From Geminicoccaceae bacterium (lineage in GTDB: Bacteria; Pseudomonadota; Alphaproteobacteria; Geminicoccales; Geminicoccaceae), in assembly GCA_025062095.1 (NCBI GenBank), contig JANXAZ010000012.1, positions 1 to 64,000 on the forward strand: 64,000 bases of DNA, given 5' to 3'. The translations under genes were made by a program, and so were the position numbers. This document shows, in pieces, positions 26,794 through 36,965 of this stretch (position 1 is its first letter; each line of letters opens with the position of its first letter). Under the pieces are notes generated by a model, which worked only from the letters and a program-made list of their open reading frames with translations, was not told where the DNA came from and searched no databases.

Positions 26794-28260
<1,467 letters not shown>

Positions 28261-29145
28261 TCACAGGGCCTCGGCGCCCGAGACGATCTCGATCAACTCC
28301 TTGGTGATGTTGGCCTGCCGCTGGCGATTGTAGCGGAGCGTGAGCTTGTCGATCATCTCGCCGGCGTTGCGGGTGGCGTTGTCCATGGCCACCATTCGCG
28401 CGCCCTGCTCGCTCGCCGCGTTCTCGAGCAGCGCCCCGTAGATCTGCACCGCGAGATTGCGCGGCAGGAGTTCGGAGAGGATCCGCTCCTCGTCGGGCTC
28501 GAACTCGTAGATCGCGCGCGGCCCCTCGCCTCCGCGTTCGGCCTCGGGCGCTTCCACCGGGATCAGCTGCTTGAAGGTCACGATCTGGACCATCGCGCTC
28601 TTGAAGCGGTTGAAGACGATGGTCGCGACGTCGAAGGCCCGGGCCTCGTAGAGCTCGAGCAGCTTGGCCGCCACCCGCTCGGCGTCCGCGAAAGCGATGC
28701 GCCGCTTGCCGGCGATCCCGTCCACGAACTCGACGATGAGATCGCCGTACTCGCGTCGGAGCATGTCGCGGCCCTTGCGACCGACGCAGACGAGCTTGAC
28801 CGTCTTGCCCTGCTCCTTGAGCTCCTGAATGCGCCGCCGCGTGGCGCGCACGATCGAGCTGTTGAAGGCGCCGCACAGGCCGCGGTCGGCGGTGGCGACG
28901 ACGATGAGGTGCGTGTCGTCCTTGCCGGTGCCGGCCAGAAGCGGCGGTGCTTCCCCCTGCTCGCGCACCGCCGCCGCGAGATTGGCGAGCATCGCCGCCA
29001 TCTTGGCGGCATAGGGGCGCGCGGCCTCCGCGTATTCTTGGGCTCGGCGCAGCTTGGAGCCGGCGACGAGCTTCATCGCGCTCGTGATCTTGCGCGTGGC
29101 CCGGACCGAGTTGATCCGGTTGCGCATGTCCTTGAGGCTGGGCAC
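28261..29145 (-). CDS. atpG: ATP synthase F1 gamma subunit
   Basis: Rotor shaft of F1, 294 residues. N-terminal helix [20 protein letters not shown] followed by [16 protein letters not shown], a central alpha/beta domain including [12 protein letters not shown], and the C-terminal helix [20 protein letters not shown] then [19 protein letters not shown]. Both long coiled-coil helices are intact. Gap to atpA is 16 bp and to atpD 36 bp. Confidence 0.97.
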   Translation of the reverse strand: MPSLKDMRNRINSVRATRKITSAMKLVAGSKLRRAQEYAEAARPYAAKMAAMLANLAAAVREQGEAPPLLAGTGKDDTHLIVVATADRGLCGAFNSSIVRATRRRIQELKEQGKTVKLVCVGRKGRDMLRREYGDLIVEFVDGIAGKRRIAFADAERVAAKLLELYEARAFDVATIVFNRFKSAMVQIVTFKQLIPVEAPEAERGGEGPRAIYEFEPDEERILSELLPRNLAVQIYGALLENAASEQGARMVAMDNATRNAGEMIDKLTLRYNRQRQANITKELIEIVSGAEAL

Positions 29146-29161
29146 GGCGGAGAGCCCCGCT

Positions 29162-30697
29162 TCAGGCGAACTTCTTGGTGAAGTCGTCCAAGAACGCCCT
29201 GAGCTTCTTCTCGGTCTCGGCGTCGAGATCGCCGGTATCGCGGATGCGCGCCAGGATGTCTGCTCCTTTCTCGCGCAGCTCGTCCAAGAATTCGCGCTCG
29301 AAGCGCTGCACGTCCGAGACCTTGATCCCGTCGAGATAGCCGCTCACCCCGGCGAAGATCGAGCAGACCTGCTCTTCCATGGGCATCGGCGAGAGCTGGG
29401 GCTGCTTGAGGAGTTCGGTGAGGCGAGCGCCGCGGTTGAGGAGCCGCTGGGTGGCGAGATCGAGGTCGGCCGCGAACTGGGCGAAGGCCGCCATCTCGCG
29501 GTATTGCGCGAGCTCCAGCTTGATCCGCCCGGCGACCTTCTTCATCGCCTTGGTCTGGGCCGCCGAGCCCACCCGCGACACCGACAGCCCGACGTTCACC
29601 GCCGGACGGATGCCCTGGTAGAACAAGCCGGTCTCGAGGAAGATCTGCCCGTCCGTGATCGAGATCACGTTGGTGGGAATATAGGCAGAGACGTCGTTGG
29701 CCTGGGTCTCGACGATGGGCAGCGCGGTGAGCGAACCGCTGCCGTAGTCCTTGTTGAGCTTGGCCGCGCGCTCGAGCAGGCGCGAGTGCAGATAGAAAAC
29801 GTCGCCGGGATAGGCCTCGCGGCCGGGCGGCCGGCGCAAGAGGAGCGACATCTGCCGATAGGCCACGGCCTGCTTGGACAGATCGTCGTAGACGATCAGC
29901 GCGTGCATGCCGTTGTCGCGGAAGTACTCGCCCATCGCGCAGCCGGCATAAGGCGCGAGGAACTGCATCGGCGCCGGATCGGAGGCGGTCGCCGCCACCA
30001 CGATCGTATAGTCCATGGCGCCGTGGTCTTGGAGCGTCTTGACGAGCTTGGCGACCGAAGAGCGCTTCTGGCCGATCGCTACGTAGATGCAGTAGAGCTT
30101 CTTCGATTCGTCGTCGCCGGCGGCCTCGTTGTACCGCTTCTGATTGATGAAGGTGTCGATGGCGATCTGAGTCTTGCCGGTCTGCCGGTCGCCGATGATG
30201 AGCTCGCGCTGACCGCGACCGATCGGGATGAGGCCGTCGATCGCCTTGAGCCCCGTCATCATCGGCTCGTGCACCGAGCGCCGGGGGATGATTCCCGGCG
30301 CCTTGACCTCGACCAGACGGCGCTCGGAGGCCGGGATCGGCCCCTTGCCGTCGAGCGGATTGCCGAGGGCGTCGACGACCCGCCCGAGCAGCGCCTTGCC
30401 CACGGGCACGTCGACGATCGCCTTGGTGCGTCGGCAGAGGCTGCCCTCGCGGATGTTGCGGTCGTCGCCGAAGATCACCACGCCGACGTTGTCGACCTCG
30501 AGGTTCAAGGCCATCCCGCGGGTGCCGTCTTCGAACTCGACCATCTCGCCCGCTTGGACCTCGTCGAGGCCGTACACGCGCGCGATGCCGTCGCCGACCG
30601 AGAGCACGCGGCCGACCTCGGCCATCTCGACCTCGGCACCGAAGCTCGCGATCTGCTCTTTGAGGATCGCCGAGATCTCGGCGGCACGGATGTCCAT
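29162..30697 (-). CDS. atpA: ATP synthase F1 alpha subunit
   Basis: Non-catalytic nucleotide-binding subunit, 511 residues. [16 protein letters not shown] is the standard start, P-loop [19 protein letters not shown] near residue 170, and the arginine-finger region includes [20 protein letters not shown] and [13 protein letters not shown]. The ATG at 30697 overlaps the atpH stop by one base (TGATG). A longer frame upstream is only the read-through of atpH sequence in another frame. Confidence 0.98.
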   Translation of the reverse strand: MDIRAAEISAILKEQIASFGAEVEMAEVGRVLSVGDGIARVYGLDEVQAGEMVEFEDGTRGMALNLEVDNVGVVIFGDDRNIREGSLCRRTKAIVDVPVGKALLGRVVDALGNPLDGKGPIPASERRLVEVKAPGIIPRRSVHEPMMTGLKAIDGLIPIGRGQRELIIGDRQTGKTQIAIDTFINQKRYNEAAGDDESKKLYCIYVAIGQKRSSVAKLVKTLQDHGAMDYTIVVAATASDPAPMQFLAPYAGCAMGEYFRDNGMHALIVYDDLSKQAVAYRQMSLLLRRPPGREAYPGDVFYLHSRLLERAAKLNKDYGSGSLTALPIVETQANDVSAYIPTNVISITDGQIFLETGLFYQGIRPAVNVGLSVSRVGSAAQTKAMKKVAGRIKLELAQYREMAAFAQFAADLDLATQRLLNRGARLTELLKQPQLSPMPMEEQVCSIFAGVSGYLDGIKVSDVQRFEREFLDELREKGADILARIRDTGDLDAETEKKLRAFLDDFTKKFA

Positions 30698-31257
30698 CAC
30701 CCGACCCCTTTCATGACCATTTCGAGCTGCCTGAGCCGACGGCGGAGCGACGCGTCCACCATCTTCGATCCGATGCGAACCGTGAGCCCGGCCAAGAGCT
30801 CCGGATCGACCCTCGTCGCGAGCCGGACCTTCTTGCCCGCGAAGCGCGCGATCGCCTCGCGCAGCCGCTCGAGATCCTCTTCCGGAAGCGGCGCCGCCGA
30901 GACGATCTCGGCCGTGGCCTCGCCGCGCAGCTCCGCGAGCCGCTCGCGGAACTGTGCGATCGTCTGGGGAAGAAGCCCGAGCCGGCGATGTTGGGCGAGG
31001 ACGCCCAAGGCGTTTCGGACCAGCGGATCCAGACCGACGCGCTCGGCCAGGCCGGTCACCGTCCGCTCGAGCTCGTCGCGGGCGAGAAGCGGATTGTCGA
31101 GCGTGCGCCGCAGGTCCGGGCTCTCCGCGAGCATCGCCTCGAGCCGATCGAGGTCGCGGGCGACGGCGTCGAGCGCCTCCCGCTCCCGTGCGAGCTCGAA
31201 CAGAGCCGCAGCGTAGCGCTGCGCCACACTCGACGAAGCGGCCGATCTCGCTGCCAC
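30697..31257 (-). CDS. atpH: ATP synthase F1 delta subunit
   Basis: Peripheral stator subunit (OSCP), 186 residues. N-terminal helical domain [20 protein letters not shown] and [21 protein letters not shown]-terminal [20 protein letters not shown]. First gene of the atpHAGDC operon, as usual in alphaproteobacteria where F0 genes are elsewhere. A candidate promoter is about 85 bp upstream. Confidence 0.95.
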   Translation of the reverse strand: MAARSAASSSVAQRYAAALFELAREREALDAVARDLDRLEAMLAESPDLRRTLDNPLLARDELERTVTGLAERVGLDPLVRNALGVLAQHRRLGLLPQTIAQFRERLAELRGEATAEIVSAAPLPEEDLERLREAIARFAGKKVRLATRVDPELLAGLTVRIGSKMVDASLRRRLRQLEMVMKGVG

Positions 31258-31341
31258 CCGGGGCGTCCTCGCGTTGTTGCCTGGAAAAGCCGCAGCCGGC
31301 GGACCCCCGTCGCGAAGAGGGACCCGCCCAGAAGCGGCGGC

Positions 31342-31370
31342 CGCTTAACACGCTTCCGTAAGCCCGGCAA
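31342..31370 (-). promoter_or_regulatory. Candidate promoter for atpHAGDC
   Basis: On the minus strand TTGCCG (31370-31365) is followed after exactly 17 bases by TAAGCG (31347-31342), a moderate match to a housekeeping -35/-10 pair, 85 bp before the atpH start. The region is less GC-rich than its surroundings. Motif matching only. Confidence 0.3.
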
Positions 31371-31423
31371 GCGAGCCGCCGAGCCGAGCCTTCGGCGCTT
31401 TGCCGCAGCCGCGAAGGAACGGC

Positions 31424-32128
31424 TCAGCTGCGGGCGAGGAGCTCGTCTACCCAAGCCGGGACGACCCGGCTCGCCGGTCCGAAGCGATGCTCGGCGAAAA
31501 GACGGCTCGTGCGCGAGGGCTCGAGGTTGAGCTCGACCGTGTGCGCCCCCGCCGCGCGCGCCTCCTCCACGAAGCCCGCCGCCGGATAGACTTCGCCCGA
31601 GGTCCCGATCGCCGCGAACAGCGCGCAGCGCTCGAGCGCCGCGCGGATCTCCTCGAGCCCGTGAGGAATCTCCCCGAACCAGACGACGTCCGGCCGCAGG
31701 CCCGGGCGCGCCCGACAGTTCGGGCACGGCCGGCCCGAGAGATCGCCCGGAAGCCGCGCGCGGAAGCCACAGCGCACGCAGCGCACGAGCAGGAGCTCGC
31801 CGTGCATGTGGAGCAGTTTTTTCGAGCCCGCGCGCTCGTGGAGATCGTCGACGTTCTGGGTGACGAGGAGAAACGGCCCTTCCCAGGCGGCTTCGAGACG
31901 GGCGAGGGCCGCGTGCGCGGGGTTCGGCGCGACGCGCGCGAGGGCGCGCCGCCGGGCGTCGTAAAAGCGCAACACGAGATCGGGATCGCGCGCGAAGGCT
32001 TCCGGTGTGGCCACGTCCTCCACGCGATGGCCCTCCCACAGACCTCCGGCGCCGCGGAACGTGGGAAGACCGGATTCGGCCGAGATCCCGGCACCGGTGA
32101 GGATGACGAGGGGAAAGCGGCGCGCCAC
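31424..32128 (-). CDS. cobB: NAD-dependent protein deacylase (sirtuin, CobB type)
   Basis: Class III sirtuin of 234 residues. NAD-binding [20 protein letters not shown] at the N-terminus, catalytic His in HMHGELL after [12 protein letters not shown], and four Zn-binding cysteines (CVRCG ... CPNC). The acyl-pocket RFYDARRR has the Tyr-x-x-Arg pair that selects succinyl/malonyl-lysine in SIRT5 and CobB, so desuccinylase activity is likely alongside deacetylation. It lies between the ATP synthase operon and the tRNA pair, reading leftward; distance to atpH is 166 bp, so co-transcription is possible but not shown. Confidence 0.94.
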   Translation of the reverse strand: MARRFPLVILTGAGISAESGLPTFRGAGGLWEGHRVEDVATPEAFARDPDLVLRFYDARRRALARVAPNPAHAALARLEAAWEGPFLLVTQNVDDLHERAGSKKLLHMHGELLLVRCVRCGFRARLPGDLSGRPCPNCRARPGLRPDVVWFGEIPHGLEEIRAALERCALFAAIGTSGEVYPAAGFVEEARAAGAHTVELNLEPSRTSRLFAEHRFGPASRVVPAWVDELLARS

Positions 32129-32152
32129 GAGGATGCGGTCCGGTGGACGGGC

Positions 32153-32228
32153 TGGCTCCGGCGGTAGGACTCGAACCTACGACCCAGCGGTTAACAGCCG
32201 CTTGCTCTACCGACTGAGCTACGCCGGA
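32153..32228 (-). tRNA. tRNA-Asn (GTT)
   Basis: Cloverleaf on the minus strand, 76 nt with encoded CCA. Acceptor TCCGGCG pairs with CGCCGGA, discriminator G, T-loop GGTTCGAGTCC, anticodon loop CTGTTAA giving anticodon GTT. Confidence 0.97.
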
Positions 32229-32282
32229 ACGCGGACGGCCTCATAGCAGCGCCCGGGCGCGCGCGCCAGGGGTTCGCGGCCG

Positions 32283-32356
32283 TGGAGGCCCGGGCCGGAA
32301 TCGAACCGACGTACGCGGATTTGCAGTCCGCTGCATGGCCACTCTGCCACCGGGCC
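32283..32356 (-). tRNA. tRNA-Cys (GCA)
   Basis: Cloverleaf on the minus strand, 74 nt with encoded CCA. Acceptor GGCCCGG pairs with CCGGGCC, discriminator T as expected for Cys, anticodon loop CTGCAAA giving GCA. It lies 54 bp from tRNA-Asn; both read in the same direction. Confidence 0.97.
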
Positions 32357-32494
32357 GGCTCGCCCTCACTTAGGATCGGCGCCGGCGCGGGTCAACCGAG
32401 CGGTCCCTCGGACGCTCGGGCGCACGCCGCGCGCCTTGCCGCTCGACGTCCCCCGGCTTTATGAGCGCCGCGGTTCGAGTTCCGGGAAGCCGCG

Positions 32495-33148
32495 ATGGAA
32501 GACCACGCCGAAGCCCGCCGCCGGATGGTCGAGAACCAGCTCAAGCCGAACCGCATCACCGATCGCCGGGTGCTCGCGGCGATGGGCGCGGTGCCGCGCG
32601 AGCTCTTCGTGCCTCCCGCCCTGCGCGGGGCCGCCTATGTCGACGAGGACCTGCCTCTGGGCGACGGTCGCTTCCTCGTCGAACCCCTGGCGTTCGCCAA
32701 GCTCCTCCAAGCCGCGCGCATCGGCCCCCAGGACGTCGTGCTCCTCGTCGGAGACGAAACCGGCTACGCGGCCGCGGTCGTGGCTCGGCTCGCGGCCACC
32801 GTCATCGTGCTGGTCGCGAGCGGCGAGCTCGCCGCCGAACTCGACGGACGCCTGGGCGAGCTCGGCGCCGCCAACGCCGTCGTCCAGACCGGCGATCCGC
32901 GCGAGGGCCTGCCGAGCCAGGCTCCTTTCGACGTCGTTCTCCTCGTGGGCTCGGTGCGCGAGGTGCCCCGTCCGCTCCTCGAGCAGCTCGGCGAAGGCGG
33001 CCGCCTGGTCGCGGTGGTCAGCGACGGACGGCCGGGCGAGGTCACCGTCTTCACCCGCATCGGCGACAGCTGGGGGCGCGTCGCGGTCGACGACGCCCAG
33101 ATCCCCGAGCTCGTCGCGTTGCGCCCGCCGCCGCGCTTCACTTTCTAG
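32495..33148 (+). CDS. Protein-L-isoaspartate O-methyltransferase-like protein, eroded SAM site
   Basis: PIMT-family protein, 217 residues, in the usual alphaproteobacterial position before tolC. N-terminal RRRMVENQLKPNRITDRRVL and VPRELFVPP are family-typical. The SAM motif I, normally VLEIGTGSGYQAA, is VLLVGDETGYAAAV, and the acidic residue that binds the SAM ribose is missing (VIVLVASGELAAE). DVVLLVGSVREVPRPLLEQL is the motif II region. Methyltransferase activity is therefore doubtful. Expression with the downstream tolC is likely but there is a 118 bp gap with its own promoter-like repeats. Confidence 0.85.
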   Translation: MEDHAEARRRMVENQLKPNRITDRRVLAAMGAVPRELFVPPALRGAAYVDEDLPLGDGRFLVEPLAFAKLLQAARIGPQDVVLLVGDETGYAAAVVARLAATVIVLVASGELAAELDGRLGELGAANAVVQTGDPREGLPSQAPFDVVLLVGSVREVPRPLLEQLGEGGRLVAVVSDGRPGEVTVFTRIGDSWGRVAVDDAQIPELVALRPPPRFTF

Positions 33149-33217
33149 CGCGAGGCCCGCGACGGCGGAGGCCGGCCCGCCGACGGGAGGGGCCGACCAC
33201 TCTCCTTTTGATTGAGT

Positions 33218-33259
33218 GAATCCGTGCGCGCTAGCCAGATGGGCGAATCCGTGCTAGCC
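33218..33259 (+). promoter_or_regulatory. Imperfect direct repeats upstream of tolC
   Basis: GAATCCGTGCGCGCTAGCC (33218-33236) is followed by GAATCCGTGCTAGCC (33245-33259), differing by a 4-base insert. TTGATT at 33208-33213 stands 17 bases before the first CTAGCC, a possible -35/-10 pair. The second copy ends 7 bases before the tolC ATG. It could be a duplicated promoter or operator; no regulator is known. Confidence 0.35.
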
Positions 33260-33266
33260 CTGCCCC

Positions 33267-34622
33267 ATGCAGCGCGCGCTCGCCTGTGCCCTCGCCGGCC
33301 TTTTCCTCGGCGCCAGTCCGGCCCGTGCGGCGTCGCTTCCCGAGATCCTGGCCAAGGTCTACGAGACCAATCCGCGCATCGCCGCCGCGCGCGCCCGCCT
33401 CGCGGCGGCCGACGAGCGCGTGGCGCAGGCGCTCGGCAGCGGACGGCCGCGCCTTCTCGCCTATTCGAGCGCGGCCGCGAGCCGCCTCGCCGGCGACCGC
33501 GGGCCGCGCGAGATTCTCGGTTTCCGCCAGGTCCTCGCCCTCGAGCAGAAGTTGTACGCGGGCGGCGAGACGCGCGCGCTCGTGAGCGCCGCCGAGAACG
33601 CGGTCCTCGCCGAGCGGGCGCGGCTCGCGGCGGTCGAACAGGACGTGTTGCTCGAAACGGTGGCGACCTGTGCCGCCGTGCTGCGCGATCGCGCGCTGTT
33701 CGCGCTCGCCCGGGACAACGAGCGCAGCCTCGAGCGCCAGCTCGCCGCCACCCGCGACCGCTACCGCTTCGGCGAGGTCACGCGCACCGACGTCGCCCAG
33801 GCCGAGACCCGTCTGTCCCGCGCGATCGCCGATCGCCTCGCCGCCGAAGGCGCGCTCGCCGCCACCGGAGCCGATTTCCTGCGCCTGGTCGGCGAACCGC
33901 CGCCCGAGCGGCTCGAACCCGTGGGCCTGCCCGCTGCCCTTCCGAGCTCGCTCGAAGAGGCGCTCGAGGCGGTGGAGGTGCACCCGGTCGTGCGCGCGGC
34001 GCGCTTCGCCCTCGCCGGCGCCGAAGACGAGATCGGGGTCGCGCTCGCCGCGCTCTTGCCCAAGCTCACCTTGCGCGGAGAAACCGCCTTCGGTCGCGAT
34101 CCCGAGCTCCTCGAGAGGCGGACCAGCGAGATCGCGGTGGTCGCCACGTTGACGGTGCCCCTGTACCAGGGCGGGGGCGAGCACGCGCGGGTGCGGGAGA
34201 CGCGCAAGCTCGCACTGCAGCGTCGCTACGACCTCGAGGATGCACGCCGCGCCGTCGCCCGCGACATCGCCGCCGCTTGGCACCAGCTCGCGACGGCGCG
34301 CGCGCGGGCGGCGGCGATCGCGAGCCAGATCCGCGCCGCCGAGCTCGCCCTCGAAGGCGTGCGCACGGAGGCGCTCGCCGGGGCGCGCAGCGTCATCGAC
34401 GTGCTCGACGCCGAACAAGAACTCTTCGCCGCCCGCGTCGACGAGAAAAAGGCGGTCTACGAGGAGCTCGTCGCGGCGCACGCCCTCTTGGCCGCCACCG
34501 GGCTGCTGACGGTGGAGCGGCTCGCGCTGCCGACCACGACGTACGACCCGCAGGCGCACTATCGTAAGGTGCGCGGGAAATGGTTCGGCCTCGGCACCGA
34601 AGAGACGGGCGGACGACCTTGA
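33267..34622 (+). CDS. tolC: TolC-family outer membrane efflux/secretion channel
   Basis: Outer-membrane channel for type I secretion and drug efflux, 451 residues. Signal peptide QRALACALAGLFLGASPARA ends near residue 21. Two tandem OEP halves follow: ILAKVYETNPRIAAARARLA, RDRYRFGEVTRTDVAQAETR, then a second copy (LEEALEAVEVHPVVRAARFA, VRTEALAGARSVIDVLDAEQ). The C-terminus ends with a TYDPQAHYRKVRGKWFG tail as in alphaproteobacterial BepC/TolC. Located between PIMT and popZ, the conserved arrangement. No inner-membrane pump or adaptor gene is adjacent. Confidence 0.93.
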   Translation: MQRALACALAGLFLGASPARAASLPEILAKVYETNPRIAAARARLAAADERVAQALGSGRPRLLAYSSAAASRLAGDRGPREILGFRQVLALEQKLYAGGETRALVSAAENAVLAERARLAAVEQDVLLETVATCAAVLRDRALFALARDNERSLERQLAATRDRYRFGEVTRTDVAQAETRLSRAIADRLAAEGALAATGADFLRLVGEPPPERLEPVGLPAALPSSLEEALEAVEVHPVVRAARFALAGAEDEIGVALAALLPKLTLRGETAFGRDPELLERRTSEIAVVATLTVPLYQGGGEHARVRETRKLALQRRYDLEDARRAVARDIAAAWHQLATARARAAAIASQIRAAELALEGVRTEALAGARSVIDVLDAEQELFAARVDEKKAVYEELVAAHALLAATGLLTVERLALPTTTYDPQAHYRKVRGKWFGLGTEETGGRP

Positions 34623-34700
34623 TCGGCGCCCCCCGCTCGGCGAGAAGCGGAGCGAACGGCGGGCGGACGGTCGCGAACTCCGAGCAGGGAGATGACCGGG

Positions 34701-35219
34701 ATGTCGGAGCGCAAGGACCCCCAAGAGCCCTCGATGGAGGAGATCCTCGGCTCGATCCGGCGGATCATCGCCGAGGAGGAGCCCCCGCGCACGGCCGCCC
34801 GCGGGCCCGCGCCCGCGCCGGCGGCCGAGGAGGACGAAGAAGAGCTCGAGCTCACCGACATGGTGACCCGACCCGCCGCGTCTTCCGCCCCCCTCGCCGT
34901 CGCGGCCGCGCCGGCGGCCGCCCCGTCCCAGGTCCAACCAGCGGAGCGCCCGAGCATGGCCGCCCCCGAAGACAGCACGCTTCTGTCCCGCGCGACCGCC
35001 GAAGCCACCACCGCCGCCCTCGCGCGCCTGGCGAAAGCGGCGGCGGGCGCGGAGGAACGCCCCGCGCTCCCCGGCGGCGGTCGCACGGTCGAAGAGCTCG
35101 TGATCGAGCTCTTGCGCCCGCAGCTCAAGGAATGGCTGGATCGGAACCTCCCCGCCATCGTCGAGCGCGTGGTCGAGCAGGAGGTCAAGAAACTCGCCCG
35201 CCGCGCCGAGCTCTTGTGA
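34701..35219 (+). CDS. popZ: PopZ polar organizing protein (DUF2497)
   Basis: Polar scaffold that forms a condensate anchoring parS/ParB, about 172 residues. Architecture is standard: N-terminal binding helix EPSMEEILGSIRRIIAEEEP, a disordered acidic Pro/Ala/Glu region, and the C-terminal oligomerization helices RTVEELVIELLRPQLKEWLD and LPAIVERVVEQEVKKLAR. ATG 34692 abuts a purine tract AGGGAG, so ATG 34701 with 9-nt spacing is the better start. PopZ before valS is characteristic of alphaproteobacteria. Confidence 0.92.
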   Translation: MSERKDPQEPSMEEILGSIRRIIAEEEPPRTAARGPAPAPAAEEDEEELELTDMVTRPAASSAPLAVAAAPAAAPSQVQPAERPSMAAPEDSTLLSRATAEATTAALARLAKAAAGAEERPALPGGGRTVEELVIELLRPQLKEWLDRNLPAIVERVVEQEVKKLARRAELL

Positions 35220-35246
35220 GCGGCCGCGGCTTCAGCTTTTTTTTAA
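35220..35246 (+). terminator. Possible terminator after popZ
   Basis: Directly after the popZ stop is GC-rich dyad sequence (GCGGCCGC at 35220-35227 and overlapping CCGCGG) followed nine bases later by a run of eight T at 35237-35244, the longest T-run nearby. The stem is not ideal and the gap to the T-run is long, so it is a weak call. Confidence 0.3.
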
Positions 35247-35297
35247 GAGAACGCGCGGCACTCTTCGCGCGGTCGCTCCTCCCCGGGAGAGCCGCGC

Positions 35298-36872
35298 ATG
35301 GCGCCGCCGACCCCGCTCGGTCTCGTCCTCGCCGTGAAGGGCTCGGCTCTCGTGGTCGAGCTCGAGCCTGTCGCCTTCGCCGGCCACGCCCCCTTGCTCT
35401 TGGGCGAGCTCGTCGCCGCCCCGGCCGGCCCCAATCTCGCGATCGGCGTCGTCCACGGGCTGCGCAGGGGCCGCCGCGGCGAGGACCACGCCGTCGCTGA
35501 CGTCCAGCTCCTGGGCGAAATCATCGAGCCCGAGCGCCGCCCCCGCTTCCGCCGCGGCGTCTCGATGTCCCCTGTGCTCGGCGCTCCGGTCTGCCGCGCC
35601 GGCTCGGAGCTCGGCGCCGTCGTCTACGCTCCGCCGAGCGCCGCTTCGGTGCGCATCGGCGTGCTCTCCAACGCCCCCGGCGTGCCCGCGCATCTGATCC
35701 TCGACGCCTTTCTGGGCAAGCATTTCGCCGTCCTCGGCAGCACCGGCTCCGGCAAGTCCTGGACGGTGGCCCGGATCTTGCGCGCCGTGCTCGACATCTG
35801 CCCGGCCGCGCACGTCCTCCTCCTCGATCCGCACGGGGAATACGCCCCCGCCTTCGGCGCGCGCGCCGAAGCCCTGGATCTCGCCCGGCTCGAGCTGCCC
35901 TATTGGCTCATGAACTTCGAGGAGACGGCGGCGATGTTCGCGCCCCAGCGCGACGGCCGCGGCTACGCCGAAGCCTCGATCCTCAAAGAAGCGTTGCTTT
36001 CCGCGCGCCTCGCCTGGGCCCAGACGAACGGGGGCGTCGCCGGCCCGGTCACGGTCGATTCCCCGATCCCTTATCGGCTGGCCGATCTCGTGCGGATCGT
36101 CGACGAAGCGATGGGCGCGCTCAACAAGCCGGAAAGCGTCGCCCCGTACCGGCATCTGTTGAGCCGCATCGAGAGCCTCCGCAACGACCGCCGCTACGCC
36201 TTCTTGTTCCAATCGCTCTACATGCGCGACAACATGGATCAAGTCCTGGGACGGTTGTTGCGCTTCCCGGTCGAGGACCGGCCGATCACGGTGATCGATC
36301 TTTCGGGCGTACCCAGCGAGATCGTCGACGTTCTCGTCTCGCTGTTGTGCCGGATGCTCTTCGAGTTCGGCTTGTGGAGCGAGCGCGGTCGCGCCACCCC
36401 GCTTCTGCTGGTCTGCGAAGAGGCGCACCGCTACGTCCCCAACGCCCGCGAAGCCGGTTTCGAGCCCAGCCGGCGGGCGATCGACCGCATCGCCAAGGAG
36501 GGCCGCAAATACGGCATCGCGCTCGGGCTCGTCACCCAGCGACCGGCCGAGCTCTCGCCCTCGGCGCTGTCCCAGTGCGGCACGGTGGTCGCCTTGCGCA
36601 TGAGCAACGAGCACGACCAGGCCTTCGTCCGCGCCGCCCTTCCCGAGGGCTCGGAATGGCTGCTCGCCGCGCTGCCCGCCCTCGGCACGGGGGAGGCCAT
36701 CGTCGTGGGCGAAGGCGTGACGTTGCCCATGCGCGTGCGGATCGATCCCCTCCCGGAGGGGGCGCAGCCGGCCAGCCACACGCCGGCCTTCTCGCAGGCC
36801 TGGAAGGAGGACCGGGACGGGCTCGCCTTCGTACGCGAGACCGTCCGACGGTGGCGCGAGCAACGGCGCTGA
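35298..36872 (+). CDS. HerA-like DUF87 ATPase with HAS-barrel N-terminus
   Basis: FtsK/HerA-superfamily ATPase, 524 residues. An N-terminal beta-rich (HAS-barrel-like) region about 1-125 is followed by Walker A LGSTGSGKSWTVARILRAVL (about 150) and Walker B LLLVCEEAHRYVPNAREAGF with the EEAHRY signature of HerA-like proteins. A sensor-type VTQRPAELSPSALSQCGTVV follows. Such ATPases form hexameric DNA-translocating rings, paired with NurA-type nucleases in archaea or with SIR2/nuclease partners in defence systems. No partner is next to it; it sits alone between popZ and valS, 78 bp after popZ. A role in DNA processing is inferred from the family. Confidence 0.88.
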   Translation: MAPPTPLGLVLAVKGSALVVELEPVAFAGHAPLLLGELVAAPAGPNLAIGVVHGLRRGRRGEDHAVADVQLLGEIIEPERRPRFRRGVSMSPVLGAPVCRAGSELGAVVYAPPSAASVRIGVLSNAPGVPAHLILDAFLGKHFAVLGSTGSGKSWTVARILRAVLDICPAAHVLLLDPHGEYAPAFGARAEALDLARLELPYWLMNFEETAAMFAPQRDGRGYAEASILKEALLSARLAWAQTNGGVAGPVTVDSPIPYRLADLVRIVDEAMGALNKPESVAPYRHLLSRIESLRNDRRYAFLFQSLYMRDNMDQVLGRLLRFPVEDRPITVIDLSGVPSEIVDVLVSLLCRMLFEFGLWSERGRATPLLLVCEEAHRYVPNAREAGFEPSRRAIDRIAKEGRKYGIALGLVTQRPAELSPSALSQCGTVVALRMSNEHDQAFVRAALPEGSEWLLAALPALGTGEAIVVGEGVTLPMRVRIDPLPEGAQPASHTPAFSQAWKEDRDGLAFVRETVRRWREQRR

Positions 36873-36965
36873 GGGCGGCGCGTCCTTGCCGCGCCCCGCC
36901 CCGTCGCGTTAAGGGCAGCGCGCGACCGTCTCCGTGCGGCCGCGAAGCGTTCGGATCGTCCTTCG

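Noticed and set aside
32153-32356. tRNA pair as an integration site for a mobile element
   Set aside because: No integrase, direct-repeat tRNA fragment or change in gene style is seen on either side.
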